Of a stretch of DNA of 64,000 nt, positions 19,004-29,300 are shown in pieces (position 1 is the stretch's first letter; each line of letters begins with the position of its first letter). Source of the stretch: Hymenobacter polaris (GTDB taxonomy: Bacteria; Bacteroidota; Bacteroidia; Cytophagales; Hymenobacteraceae). Position numbers and translations under genes: made by a program. The notes below the pieces were generated by a model. It ran no database searches. It was not told the DNA's origin and saw nothing but the letters and a program-made list of their open reading frames with translations. Location: assembly GCF_012927305.1 (NCBI RefSeq), contig NZ_JABBGH010000002.1, forward strand, positions 310,001-374,000, given 5' to 3'.

Positions 19004-19038
19004 AAAAGCCCCCCGCTTCAGAGAAGCGGGGGGCTTTT
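19004..19038 (-). terminator. Terminator of the 3117-residue surface protein gene
   Basis: A perfect 16-bp stem, AAAAGCCCCCCGCTTC (19004-19019) against GAAGCGGGGGGCTTTT (19023-19038), has a 3-base loop and T-runs on both strands. It lies about 33 bases past the stop at 19071 on the minus strand. Confidence 0.9.
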
Positions 19039-19070
19039 ACTAGCCAGGAGGGCCCTAGGGGCTTGCTTGT

Positions 19071-22000
19071 TTACTCCTTGATGAGGCGCAGCACCTGGCG
19101 CAGCACCGAGCCGTCGGGCCGCTGGCCGCTAACCAGCACCTGGTAGGTGCCGGTGGCCAGGTCACTCAGCTCCAAGTGCTGCACCAGCCCGCCGCCTAGG
19201 GTCAGCTGGCGCACCTGGCGGCCGGTGGCGTCGAGCAGCAGCACCTGGTAGGTGCCGGTGGACGGCAGGGCGCTCAAGTCCAGGCCCGTGGCCGCGCTGG
19301 CCGGGTTGGGGTAGAGCGTCAGGGCCAGGGCCGCCGACTTCGTAAAGCTGACCGAGCGCACGGGCGAGTAGTGCACCGTGCCGTCCTGGTCGACCTGCTG
19401 CAGGCGGTAGTAGACGGGCTGGCCGCTGGCCACTTTGGGCCCGATGCCGGCGTCGGTGAAGGCGTAGCTGGTGGCCCTGGCCGTGGAGCCCTGGCCGGCC
19501 AGCTGGCCCACTGGGGTGAAGCTTACTCCGTCGAGGCTGCGCTCCACCACGAAGCGAGCGTTGTTGAGCTCCGAGGCGGTGGTCCAGCTGAGCTGGGCGT
19601 CGCGGTTCAGCACGGCCTGGGCCTCGAACTGCACCAGCTCCACCGGCAGCGGGTAGGCCCCTAGGGTGATGGTGACCGGTACCGTGTTGGTGCCGCCGTT
19701 CAGGTCGGTGGTCTGCACCGTCAAGGAGTAGGAGCGGGCCGTTGGATTATTCACCAGCTTGGCACGGTCGCTGACGTAGATGCGACCGGTGGCGGCATCC
19801 AGGCTCACGCCGGCGGGCAGCGTTCCCGCGGTCAGCACGGCATTGGTGCCAGTGGTAGCCAGGCCATTGCTGGTGCCGGTCAGCTGCGCACCCGTGGTGG
19901 CATCAAAGAGCAGCCCGTTGCTGCTGTAGCGCGCCATATTCAGGTCCGTCAGCTGGGCCAGCACGTCGCCCGTGGCGTAGGGGGTAGCCCCGCCCTTGCT
20001 GGCGTTATACGTGGCATAAGTACTGCTCAGGTCCACGCCCACCGGGATGGTGTACAGCGCCGGAGCAGCCGATACCGCACCCGCGTTGTCGGTGGCCGTG
20101 TAGCCGAAGAAAGCGTTGCCTACGAAGTTATCTACCGGGTCAAACCGGAGGTTAGCCGCGTCGGCCGCCTGAATAATTGAGCCAACAGCTAGTGCGGTGC
20201 CATTGAGCGACAGCACCCCTTGCTTAGTAGCATCCGGAATTGAGGTGAGCGTGTACGATTTGATGTCGCTGGCGCCATTAGCATCGGTGGCGCTCAGCGG
20301 CGAAATCAGCAGCGGCCCGGCGGTATTGCCTTCAGGCGTTTGCAGGGCGTTCACCACCGCGTTGGCCACGGGGGCCAGGTTGCCGGGGACCACGTTCACC
20401 GTCGAGGTGTTGTTGGCCGTGCCAGGGGTAGCGGGCTCGGCGGTAGTGGTCGATACGTTGCCCACTACGGCGTAGGTCGTGCTCGGGGCGGTGAAGCTAA
20501 TCGTGTTCATCACCTGGCCTCCCGAGCCGGGAGCTTCGCTCGTGATGACGGGGAAGGTCACTACTCCCGTACTGGCGTCGTAGGTGCCGCCGCCCGTAAT
20601 GGTCACGCTCCCGCTGGCCAGGCCGGTCGGAATCGTCACCGTCTGGGCTACCGAGGCAGCCGGCGAGGGGCCGTTGTTAATCGTCAGTACCGAGTAGGTT
20701 ACCGCGTCGCCGACGGCTACTGTGGTGGGGCCGCTCACGGCCGTGGCCACGTCGGCCGTAGGCGTCACCGTCAGGTTCAGGAACCGCGTGTTGTTGGTTA
20801 AGTCGGGGTCCGACTGGTCGCCGGTTACCAGCGCGCGCACTTGCAGCGGGGTAGTGCCCGACGCCACTACGTCGATGGTGTTGGTTTGCGTAGTGCCCGC
20901 CGTCAGCGAAATAGCCGGGAAGGTGACCACGCCCGTTACCGGGTCGTAGGTGCCGCCATTGGTAATGGAATTAATCGTGAGGCCGGCTTCTAGGGCCACG
21001 CGCTGCACCACCCCGGTAGCCGTGCCCGTGCTTGAGTTGGCGTTGGTCGTTGTCACTGTAAACTTAACCGACTGGCCGGCCGTGGGTGGGTTGGGCGAGG
21101 CGGTAATATTCGTTGACAGGTCGGTCCGAATAGTCGTCGGCGCGGTTTCCGCAGTGATAATGCTGGCCGTGTTGTTCGTGTAGTTCGACTCCTCAGCCGT
21201 GGCAGCTTCGCTCACGGTAGCCGTAGCATTAATCTGGCTCAGGTTGCTGGGGGCTATGAAGCGGATAATGTTCGTAACGGTGCCCGCCGAGCCTGGCAAT
21301 TGGCTGGCGATAGTGGGAAAGGTTACGATACCCGTTGCGTTGTCATAGTTAGACTGAGTTGGATTAGAAAGCGTAATCGCCCCTAGGCCGGGCGGCAGCT
21401 GTACTCGGGTAACCACGTTGGTAGCGTTTGAAGGCCCGTTGTTAGTGGTCACAATAGCATAGTCTATCTGGTTGCCCTGCACGATGGTGCTGGGACCGCT
21501 GATGGCTACGGTCACATCCGAGATGGGGTCAACGATAGTTGTGACCGCCGAGCGGTTGTTGGTGCGCACGTTGTCGGGCGAGGCCGACGCTACCGAGGCA
21601 ACGTTGACCAGCGTGGCTGCGGCCGGGGCCGCGTACTGGATGGTGTTGACCACCGAGTTGCCGGCCGCCTGACTGGTGATGGCGGGGAAGGTTACCAGGC
21701 CCGTGCTGGCGTCGTAGGTGCCGCCGCCCGAGAGCGTAACGCTAGCTAGACGCGCCGGAATCGTGACGGTTTGCACCACGTTGGCAGCCGGAACCAGCCC
21801 GTTGTTGGTCGTCGTTACGGTGTAGGTCACAGCCTGGCCCGCGCCCACTTCGGTGGGGCCAGTCAGGGTGGTGGCTACGTCGCCGGGTGCGTTCACCGTT
21901 ACGTCGATGGTGGCCATATTGTCAGCCACCACCGGGTCGTTGGTTGTGGCCGCAATGCTGGCGGTAGCTGCCACCAGGCCCGAAGCCGGGGCGGTTACCG

Positions 22001-25000
22001 TCACCACGTAGGTATTAGCGCTGCCGCTGGCCAGCGAGGTAATTGATGGGAAGGTGACTACGCCCGTCGTGCTGCTGTAGCTGGCTCCGCTCACGGCATT
22101 GCCGCTCGCATCGGTAATCGTCACGCCCGTCAGGCCCGTAGGCAGCGACACGCGCTCTACTACCGCCGCGGCGGCGTTCGGGCCGGCGTTGCCGGCCACC
22201 ACCGTGAAGGCCACGGCACTACCCGGCGCCACGTTGCCGCTCGGGGTCGTGATGGTCGTGTACACGTTGGCGGTGGGGTTGTTAGTGGCCGGGGTCGCCA
22301 CGGTGGTCGTAGCCGTCGAACTGTTGTTCGTCGTCACAGCGTCGGTGGTAGCCGCGCTCACATTGGCCGTGGCCGTGATGTTGCTGCTGGGTGCTACGAA
22401 GCTGATGGTGCTGTTCACCACGCCTCCGTTTGCCAGGGTGCCCAGGCTCGGGAAGGTCACTACCCCCGAGGTCGAGTTGTAGGTGCCGCCGTTCGAGACG
22501 AACACGTTGGTGAGGCCCGTGGGCAGCTGCACCGTTTGGGCCACGGTGGTAGCCGGCGAGGGGCCGTTGTTGGTCGTTACCACGCTGTAGGTGGTCATGG
22601 TGCCGGCTACCGTCGAGGCCGGGCCGCTGATGACGATGGCTACGTCGGCGCCGGGCGTGGCCGTGATGGTGGCCTTGTCGGCATTGTTGCTGGTGCGGCC
22701 CAGCTCGCTAGTGGCCGTGGCAATGGTGGCCGCCGCCGTTACCGAGCCCGTGGCGGGCACCGTAAAGTTGATGGTGGAGGCGATATTGGTGCCGCTTGGC
22801 AGGGCGGTGCCCGCCGTGCCGTAGGTGTAGGTAACAAGGCCCGTGGTCGCGTTGTAGCTGCCCGTGGTGCCGGCGCTGGTGCCCGTTATCGTCACGCCGC
22901 TCAGGCCGGCCGGCAGCTGCACCTGCAGAGTGGGGCTGGTTGCCGGGCTAGGACCCGCGTTGCTGAACGTTACGCTGAACGAGCCCGTCTGGCCGGTGGC
23001 TACCGAGGCGTTGGCCGCCGTGATGGTGGTCGATACGTCCGTAATGGTTCCGATGGTCGAAGTGAAGTTTGCCGCATTGGCGTAGGTACCCGTGCCGCTG
23101 CCTTCGCTAGTGGTCGTGGTCACGTTGCTGGTTTGCGTCACCGAGCCCGTAGTGGTGGGGGCAGTGAAGCTGTAGGTGAACGTATTGGTGGCGCCGCTGG
23201 CCAGGGTAGCCGCCGTGCCAAAGTCAATCACGTTGTTGGTCGGGGTGTAGGCCACGCCGTTCACCAGCACGTTGGTGGCGCCGGCCGGAATGGTCACCTG
23301 CTGCGTAACGGTGCTGGCCACCGAAGGGCCGTAGTTGGTGTAGGTAGCCGTGAAGGTGCCCGAGGGCTGGCCCGCATTTAGGGCTATGGGTCCGGCGAGG
23401 GTCGTCGTTACGTCGGCCACCGGCGATACATTTAGCGAGAAGGTGCTGGTATTGTTGGCCGTAATGGCTTCGGGTGTGTCCGTGCCAATAGTCGATTTAG
23501 CCGCTACCGGACCGCTGGCCGGAGCCGTGAAGGTGATAACCGAGCTGGCGGAGTTGTCGCCGCTAGCCAGCGAAGCCACTGCGGGATAAGTTACCAGGCC
23601 AGTCGTAGCGTTGTAGGCCGCCCCGGTGATAACGTTGCCAGCAGCGTCTTTAATGACCACGCTGGCCAGGCCAGCCGGTAGCTGCACTTGCCGCGTCACG
23701 TTGGCCGCGGCTAGGGGGCCGTTGTTGGTAAAGGCCACGTTGAGAGTCGCCGTTTGGCCAGCTGCCACCGGGTTGGTGGGGGCCGTAATAACCGTGGCCA
23801 CGTCGGCTACGCAGTTGGCACCCGCTGCGCTGTTGGCGATGCTGGGGCTCACGCTGGTGTTGCTCAAGCCGTTTAGGCCGGCAGCTGCGCCAAAGGCTAC
23901 ACCGGTCGTGCTGCCATTAGCATAAGTAAGGCCGTTGGTACCAGCCGTCGTCGGTGAGCCGGCAACGGCACCGTTAGTCAAAATCACCCCGCCGCCGCCG
24001 CCGCCACCAGGGCCGTGGCCGCTGGCATTGCCCGCATTATTTGGGTTGGTTCGGCCACCCATGCCTCCCAATGCATTAAGAGTCAAGTTGCTCAAGCCGC
24101 TGGGAGTAGCAGCCGTGATAAGAATGGAGCCCCCGGCTCCGCCGCCGCCGCCGCCATCTTGTTGTACCGAGGTCGTCGTCGTAGTGCCATTGAGGGCGCT
24201 GGCACCGTTGGCCGTGATGGTGCCGGTGCCGGTAATGGTACCCGTGCGCACGATAATGATGCCGCCACCCGCTGCACCGCTGCTGGCGAAGCCATCGGCG
24301 GCGGCGTTGCCGGTGCCATCGTTGGTAGTGCCTGAGCCGCCACCACCACCCAATACTAAACGGCTAGTGCTAGCCGCTGGAAAAGCAGTGCCAGGCTCGC
24401 CGCCGACAGCTAACGCATTTCTAAAGGAGTCGCCACCCCGGCCACCAGCGCCGCCATTGGCCCCGCCGCCGCCGCCGCTGTTGTATTGATTTCGAATGGG
24501 CTCGCCATCAGTGCCGCCTCCGCCCGCGGTGCCCGGTGCACCGCGGCCGTTATCGCCGTTAGGATAGCCGTCGTTTAGGGTAGTGGGTAAGCCGTTTGTG
24601 CTTGAGCGCGTATCTAAAAGAACACCGTTATTATTGACGTAACGCGGTGTGCCTGCAGTTCCTTCACCTTTAGTGCCATTGACGTTTGAAGCGGCTGAGG
24701 TACGATAATCCGAGGTAGCAAACCCCGCAGCAGTGCCGCCAATCCCCGTAAGCTTGCGCCCCGCGCCACCGCGGAAGCCCGCGCCCGAGGCATCGATGGT
24801 GAAGCCGGCCATATTAAGCTGGCCGGCTACGTCGAGCACGATAATGCCGCCCGAACTGCCGTTCCAAGTAGTAGCCGTCAGGTTGGCCCCTAGGGTCAGG
24901 TTGGTGTACTGAGGCACCCGAATGACTTGGAAGGTGCGCTGGCCCGTAGTAGCAGTAGCTGCCGCATTGGTATAGCCGTTTTTAAGGCCCGAAGCTAGAT

Positions 25001-28000
25001 TAATGGTGCCCCCACTAGCCGCGGTTACGGTGTTAGTAGCCACCACGTATTCGTAGGTGCCAGCCGTGAAATTGGTCGTTAGGTTGCCGCTAGCGCCGCC
25101 GCCGGCCATGCCGTCGCCGTAGCTGTCAGTGTTGGTAGCGTCAATATCGGCGCCTTGCATCTGGATAACTAGTAGCAAGTCGCCGGCCGTGATGTTTGTG
25201 GCAGTTCCCGTAGCGGTACCTACCGCAATGCTGGTAGCCCCGACGGCTAGCGTCTGGCTAGCTGTGCTGGGGTAGTAGGCATTCGGGTTAACTGACACCG
25301 TGGGCGAGCCGTCTTTGCCCGCCGTGGCGCAGGGCGCGGGCGTGCCGGCCGCGCCGGTGGGCGAAACAGTAGTGGTTACGTTGGCATTCGTCGCCGAACC
25401 ATTGTTGTTGTTGGTATTGGCATCGGCCGAGTTGGTAGTGCTGGCAGCCTGGCCAGTAGCTGTGGTGGGCGAAGCCTGCGCCACGAAGCTCACCGTATTG
25501 ACCACTGACGCGCCGGCGGCCAAGGCACCATTGGTGAACGTCACAATGCCCGTGGTAGCATCATAGCTGCCCCCGGTCACGGTCACGGTGCTGGCGGCTG
25601 GCTTGTTGGCCAGCGTAATGGTAGTGACAACGCTAGTTGCGCTGGCAACCCCGTTGTTGGTAGTTGTGGCCTGGTATACAACTGTTTGGCCTACTGCCGC
25701 CGCAGTTGGCCCGTTGATGATGGTAGCCAAATCGACGGTGCTAGTCGGGCAGAGTATCGAGTTAGGTACTACTTGCTGAGCTAGGTTATTAGGTCCACCC
25801 GAATATTGAAGAATCAGGCTGTTATCGCCCTGCTGATCGCCGTAATATAGTAGAATATCGTGCAAGCCGGCAGTCAGCGTGATGGTCGTTTGCTTGGTAG
25901 TGGCACCGTGTGCGCCACCGTTATTTATGGTCGCATTGCTTGCGGTAGCGTTACCCGTTCCCGTATCAAGCCACAGGTAAGAATCATCATCCGAAGTCAA
26001 GTAAAAGGTGTAGCTGCCAGCAGCTGCGATGTTGATGCTGCCCCGGTAGCGCGCGCTGAAGTAATCGGGGTTGTCGCTGGTGCCTTGCGTAACGGGGGGG
26101 GAGATGCTGCCCCAGCTGTTATTGTTAGGAAAATTTATGTTTCCATCCGTGCGCGTCAAACCTGGTGTTCTGGTGTTGAAGAATGTCAGGTCCCCCGCAA
26201 AGTAATTGTTATAATAGTCGGCAGACAGGCCGCTACCACCCGCGCCGGGGTAGGCAATACCAGCGCAACTATTGTTCGGCAGGGTTATCACCGTTTGCAC
26301 GCTGGCGTTGCTCGCCGAGCCATTATTATTGGCGGCCGTAGGGTCGGTTGTCGTAGCCGTAGAAGAGGCTGTACCGGTGATGGTCGTCGTGTAGTTAGGC
26401 GCCGTAAACGTGAAGTTGTAGGTCAGGCGGTTAGCCGCGCCATAAGCTAGCGAAGTCGTGGTAGGTAGGGTCAGCACCCCCGTGTTGTTGTTGTAGCTGG
26501 CACCGGTGGGCAGCGACGTAAAAGCCGCCGCCGTGAGACCAGCGGGTAGCTGCACCTGCGGGGCCACGCCCGAAGAATTACCAGGGCCGTTGTTTTGCAC
26601 GGTGGCCGTGTAGGTGACACTACTTCCCGCCACTGCCGACGTCTGGGTAGTTGAAAGCGTCGTCACCACATCGGCGATTAAGCAGTCGGCCCCCGCAATG
26701 CTGTTGTCAATGCTCGTGCTGCTGTTTGTGGTCATCACCCCCGCGCTGCCTTGCGTAGCCCCGTAGGCAGTGCCAGTGTATTTGTCATTGGTGGTGGTGG
26801 TGCCTGGTGCGCCCCCGGCCACCGACGAGGCGGCATTAATGCTCCCGTTGGTAAAAATGATGCCGCCGCCGCCGCCGCCGCCAGGGCCGTGGGCTACGTC
26901 GTTCGCGTCTTTGTTGCTGCCGCCGACCCCGCCGGTAGCCAAAACGGTCAGGTTAGCTAAGCCAGCCGCCGTGTTTGCCGTGAAGAGGACCGTGCCGCCC
27001 GCCCCGCCGCCGCCCGCGCCGTCGTTGCTGCCCGTGCCACTAGCGTCCAGCAAGATACCCGCTGCCCCCGATGCGTTGGCCGTGCCCGTGCCACTTACGC
27101 TGCCCGTACGCACCAAAATAAGGCCACCGCCAGCCGCGCCGCTGCTGTAGGCACCCGTGCCGTTTTGGGCTCCGCCCCCATCGCCGTTGTTGTTGCTGCC
27201 TGCGCCGCCGCCGCCGCCCATTACTAGGCGAGACGTAGTAGCCTGCGCAAAGGTAGCGCCACTAACAGCTTGATTGTTAGTATTAATGGAAGTGCCATTA
27301 GTGCGGGGCCAACCGCCTAGGCCACCAGTGCCGCCATTGCCGCCACCGGCGCCCCCCACGTTGAGGCCATTACTGTTGCTCCCGTTACCCGCGTTGGGAA
27401 CATCGTCGGTGCCGCCCCCGCCGGCGTTGCCTGGTGCTCCGCGGCCATTATCACCGTTGGGGTAGCCATTCGTGACTGCTGGATTGCCGAAAGCCGATAC
27501 TTTGGTCGAATTGTCGGTAGCGGTAGTAGCGGTAGTAAGCGTTTGCATTGCTAGGGTATAGCGCGGAGTACCCGCTATACCTTCACCTTTAGCCCCGTTA
27601 GCTGCTTGGGCGTTGGAAGTCCGATAGTCTGTATTGCTTAAGCCGGTTCCCCCCGTGTAAAGCTTGCCTCCACCCCCGCGGAAGCCTAGGCCCGCTGCGT
27701 TCAGCACCTGACCATTTAGAGTCAGCGTGCCAGCCACATCCATTGCCAGGATGCCTCCTTTGTCGCCATCCCAGGCCAGCGCATTTACTTGCCCGCCCAG
27801 CGTTACGTTGTTGTACTGCGGAATGCGGACTACCTGAAAGGAGCGACGGCCGGCGGCTGTGGTGGCCGCTGCCGCATAATAGCTGTTTACTAGCGTAGAA
27901 GTAATGCTAATGGTGCCAGCCGTATTGGTGGCTAAGGCACTATTAGCCACCACATACTCGTAGTTGCCCGCATAAAAATTGCCGCTGGCGCTGTAGCCGT

Positions 28001-28424
28001 TGCCCGTAGTGCTACCAGCTCCGTAGGCATTGGTATTGTTGGAATTGAAATCAACTCCCTGCATCTGAATCACCAGAAGTAAATCGCCAACAGCCACTGC
28101 TGTGTTGGCTCCGCCCGAAGCGCCAACGGTGATGCTAGAAGTGCCAGCGCCTGCATTAGCCGTACCGGCAAAGTAGGTGTTTACCACGCCTGTTAGTGAG
28201 GTAGGGCTACCATCTTTACCTGGGTTTGCGCAGGGCGCAACGGCCGTAGCCATGCGCACCGCGCGGGCTCCTTGAGGATGCCGTACCGTGCGCAGTGCTT
28301 TAGCCTGCGGACGAACCTCTAGTGGCACGCGCCGAGCCTTTGGTTCGGCAGAAGCTGCCCAAGCTATGGCCCTGCCTAGCGCAGTCCAGGCGACTAGCAA
28401 TAAGAGTAATCGTTGTAGTCTCAT
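19071..28424 (-). CDS. Giant T9SS surface protein with 11 DUF11-like repeats and PA14 domain (3117 aa)
   Basis: Signal peptide about 1-25, then two Gly-rich modules of roughly 500 residues, each opened by PCA-x-x-GKDGSP and containing DLLLVIQMQG; their loops are runs of GGGGG and GAGG. A PA14-like domain (GLSADYYNNYFAGDLTFF to LHDILLYYGDQQGDNSL) lies between them. I count 11 repeats of about 110 residues of the DUF11 type (ADV-T-I-GP-----G--V-Y-V-TNNGPS-A--V--TV-LP-GL), then a cadherin-like and a putative-Ig segment (LPAGVSLDAATGRI). PLPVELVQF, a fibronectin-like stretch and a T9SS type A sorting domain (LYPNP) close the protein. PA14 domains often bind glycans, so an adhesive role is plausible but unproven. 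Confidence 0.85.
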   Translation of the reverse strand: MRLQRLLLLLVAWTALGRAIAWAASAEPKARRVPLEVRPQAKALRTVRHPQGARAVRMATAVAPCANPGKDGSPTSLTGVVNTYFAGTANAGAGTSSITVGASGGANTAVAVGDLLLVIQMQGVDFNSNNTNAYGAGSTTGNGYSASGNFYAGNYEYVVANSALATNTAGTISITSTLVNSYYAAAATTAAGRRSFQVVRIPQYNNVTLGGQVNALAWDGDKGGILAMDVAGTLTLNGQVLNAAGLGFRGGGGKLYTGGTGLSNTDYRTSNAQAANGAKGEGIAGTPRYTLAMQTLTTATTATDNSTKVSAFGNPAVTNGYPNGDNGRGAPGNAGGGGTDDVPNAGNGSNSNGLNVGGAGGGNGGTGGLGGWPRTNGTSINTNNQAVSGATFAQATTSRLVMGGGGGAGSNNNGDGGGAQNGTGAYSSGAAGGGLILVRTGSVSGTGTANASGAAGILLDASGTGSNDGAGGGGAGGTVLFTANTAAGLANLTVLATGGVGGSNKDANDVAHGPGGGGGGGIIFTNGSINAASSVAGGAPGTTTTNDKYTGTAYGATQGSAGVMTTNSSTSIDNSIAGADCLIADVVTTLSTTQTSAVAGSSVTYTATVQNNGPGNSSGVAPQVQLPAGLTAAAFTSLPTGASYNNNTGVLTLPTTTSLAYGAANRLTYNFTFTAPNYTTTITGTASSTATTTDPTAANNNGSASNASVQTVITLPNNSCAGIAYPGAGGSGLSADYYNNYFAGDLTFFNTRTPGLTRTDGNINFPNNNSWGSISPPVTQGTSDNPDYFSARYRGSINIAAAGSYTFYLTSDDDSYLWLDTGTGNATASNATINNGGAHGATTKQTTITLTAGLHDILLYYGDQQGDNSLILQYSGGPNNLAQQVVPNSILCPTSTVDLATIINGPTAAAVGQTVVYQATTTNNGVASATSVVTTITLANKPAASTVTVTGGSYDATTGIVTFTNGALAAGASVVNTVSFVAQASPTTATGQAASTTNSADANTNNNNGSATNANVTTTVSPTGAAGTPAPCATAGKDGSPTVSVNPNAYYPSTASQTLAVGATSIAVGTATGTATNITAGDLLLVIQMQGADIDATNTDSYGDGMAGGGASGNLTTNFTAGTYEYVVATNTVTAASGGTINLASGLKNGYTNAAATATTGQRTFQVIRVPQYTNLTLGANLTATTWNGSSGGIIVLDVAGQLNMAGFTIDASGAGFRGGAGRKLTGIGGTAAGFATSDYRTSAASNVNGTKGEGTAGTPRYVNNNGVLLDTRSSTNGLPTTLNDGYPNGDNGRGAPGTAGGGGTDGEPIRNQYNSGGGGGANGGAGGRGGDSFRNALAVGGEPGTAFPAASTSRLVLGGGGGSGTTNDGTGNAAADGFASSGAAGGGIIIVRTGTITGTGTITANGASALNGTTTTTSVQQDGGGGGGAGGSILITAATPSGLSNLTLNALGGMGGRTNPNNAGNASGHGPGGGGGGGVILTNGAVAGSPTTAGTNGLTYANGSTTGVAFGAAAGLNGLSNTSVSPSIANSAAGANCVADVATVITAPTNPVAAGQTATLNVAFTNNGPLAAANVTRQVQLPAGLASVVIKDAAGNVITGAAYNATTGLVTYPAVASLASGDNSASSVITFTAPASGPVAAKSTIGTDTPEAITANNTSTFSLNVSPVADVTTTLAGPIALNAGQPSGTFTATYTNYGPSVASTVTQQVTIPAGATNVLVNGVAYTPTNNVIDFGTAATLASGATNTFTYSFTAPTTTGSVTQTSNVTTTTSEGSGTGTYANAANFTSTIGTITDVSTTITAANASVATGQTGSFSVTFSNAGPSPATSPTLQVQLPAGLSGVTITGTSAGTTGSYNATTGLVTYTYGTAGTALPSGTNIASTINFTVPATGSVTAAATIATATSELGRTSNNADKATITATPGADVAIVISGPASTVAGTMTTYSVVTTNNGPSPATTVAQTVQLPTGLTNVFVSNGGTYNSTSGVVTFPSLGTLANGGVVNSTISFVAPSSNITATANVSAATTDAVTTNNSSTATTTVATPATNNPTANVYTTITTPSGNVAPGSAVAFTVVAGNAGPNAAAAVVERVSLPTGLTGVTITDASGNAVSGASYSSTTGVVTFPSITSLASGSANTYVVTVTAPASGLVAATASIAATTNDPVVADNMATIDVTVNAPGDVATTLTGPTEVGAGQAVTYTVTTTNNGLVPAANVVQTVTIPARLASVTLSGGGTYDASTGLVTFPAITSQAAGNSVVNTIQYAAPAAATLVNVASVASASPDNVRTNNRSAVTTIVDPISDVTVAISGPSTIVQGNQIDYAIVTTNNGPSNATNVVTRVQLPPGLGAITLSNPTQSNYDNATGIVTFPTIASQLPGSAGTVTNIIRFIAPSNLSQINATATVSEAATAEESNYTNNTASIITAETAPTTIRTDLSTNITASPNPPTAGQSVKFTVTTTNANSSTGTATGVVQRVALEAGLTINSITNGGTYDPVTGVVTFPAISLTAGTTQTNTIDVVASGTTPLQVRALVTGDQSDPDLTNNTRFLNLTVTPTADVATAVSGPTTVAVGDAVTYSVLTINNGPSPAASVAQTVTIPTGLASGSVTITGGGTYDASTGVVTFPVITSEAPGSGGQVMNTISFTAPSTTYAVVGNVSTTTAEPATPGTANNTSTVNVVPGNLAPVANAVVNALQTPEGNTAGPLLISPLSATDANGASDIKSYTLTSIPDATKQGVLSLNGTALAVGSIIQAADAANLRFDPVDNFVGNAFFGYTATDNAGAVSAAPALYTIPVGVDLSSTYATYNASKGGATPYATGDVLAQLTDLNMARYSSNGLLFDATTGAQLTGTSNGLATTGTNAVLTAGTLPAGVSLDAATGRIYVSDRAKLVNNPTARSYSLTVQTTDLNGGTNTVPVTITLGAYPLPVELVQFEAQAVLNRDAQLSWTTASELNNARFVVERSLDGVSFTPVGQLAGQGSTARATSYAFTDAGIGPKVASGQPVYYRLQQVDQDGTVHYSPVRSVSFTKSAALALTLYPNPASAATGLDLSALPSTGTYQVLLLDATGRQVRQLTLGGGLVQHLELSDLATGTYQVLVSGQRPDGSVLRQVLRLIKE

Positions 28425-29300
28425 AAAGGGTAAGGGAATGTTAGGAAAAAGTATAAATGGATATTAAAAAGGCGATTAGTACCATTCAAGCCAGCAGCTG
28501 GCTTCTCGCGGCGCTGGCTAGCCCTAGGGCCGTATGCGCTGCGGTAGTAGGTAAAAACATAGCTGGAGGGCAGTGGAATGAATAAGCTGCGCGCTGGTAG
28601 CGCAAAATATTGACCATAAGCCAGCTAATAGCTCCCGCTGGACCATGGTGAATAGCAGTAAAATATTCTTGTAAAAAGATTATTATCGTGTCAATTAAGG
28701 TGATTATTTAAAGGTTTGTAGAACGAAAGGTACTAGATGTTTTCACGATTAAGTATTATTTCTATTACGCGTAAAAATGACCAGATGGATTTTAATCTGA
28801 AGATTATATTATTATTAATAATCTGAAATACAGTAAAATATATAATAAGTTTTTTTATCTAGTAACAAAAATTCATTAATATGCTTTTAATAATTGTTAT
28901 ATTTTATTAGAATAATCATAAAAAAAATTTATTTATGAAATCAATCTTTCGCCAATGGCTATATAGCCGAGTAAGCTACCGGCTTGCCTGGTAAGCTGCC
29001 AGTAGTTGGCTAGGTTAAGTGCAGTAGCCGGCACGGTGCTTCACTGGTCGGCAGCTAGGCGCCACGACCTCCCCTTGCTCATGCCCGACGCGGCCACGGC
29101 CATTTGCCAGCGCTTGCCGGCTGCCGCAATCGGGTACGCCCCGTGTGAGTGGGTTCTTCTGCTAGTATCGGACCGGGTTTACTGCATCGAGAAAACCTGG
29201 CAGCCCCTAGGATAGGCCCCGCGCTACACCACGCCGTACTTGTTGCACTAAGCCGCGTGCCATCAGCAGGACTCTGCTCAGCAATTGCTGCAAGAGGCTA
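28425..29300. other. Gene-poor AT-rich interval upstream of the 3117-aa gene
   Basis: About 875 bases hold no convincing gene. Positions 28,670-28,940 are strongly AT-rich and could hold the promoter of the minus-strand giant gene. A 69-codon plus-strand frame at 29,006-29,215 (ending KTWQPLG) has ordinary GC-rich composition but no recognisable domain. It may be a remnant of an old gene. Confidence 0.5.

Noticed and set aside
19071..28424. CRISPR-like or satellite repeats in the giant gene
   Set aside because: The repetition is at protein level, with repeat lengths near 330 bases and diverged DNA; no regular short direct repeats with unique spacers.
29006..29215. Plus-strand frame of 69 codons
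   Set aside because: No domain, no partner gene and no clear start signal; at most a remnant, so it is only mentioned in the interval entry.
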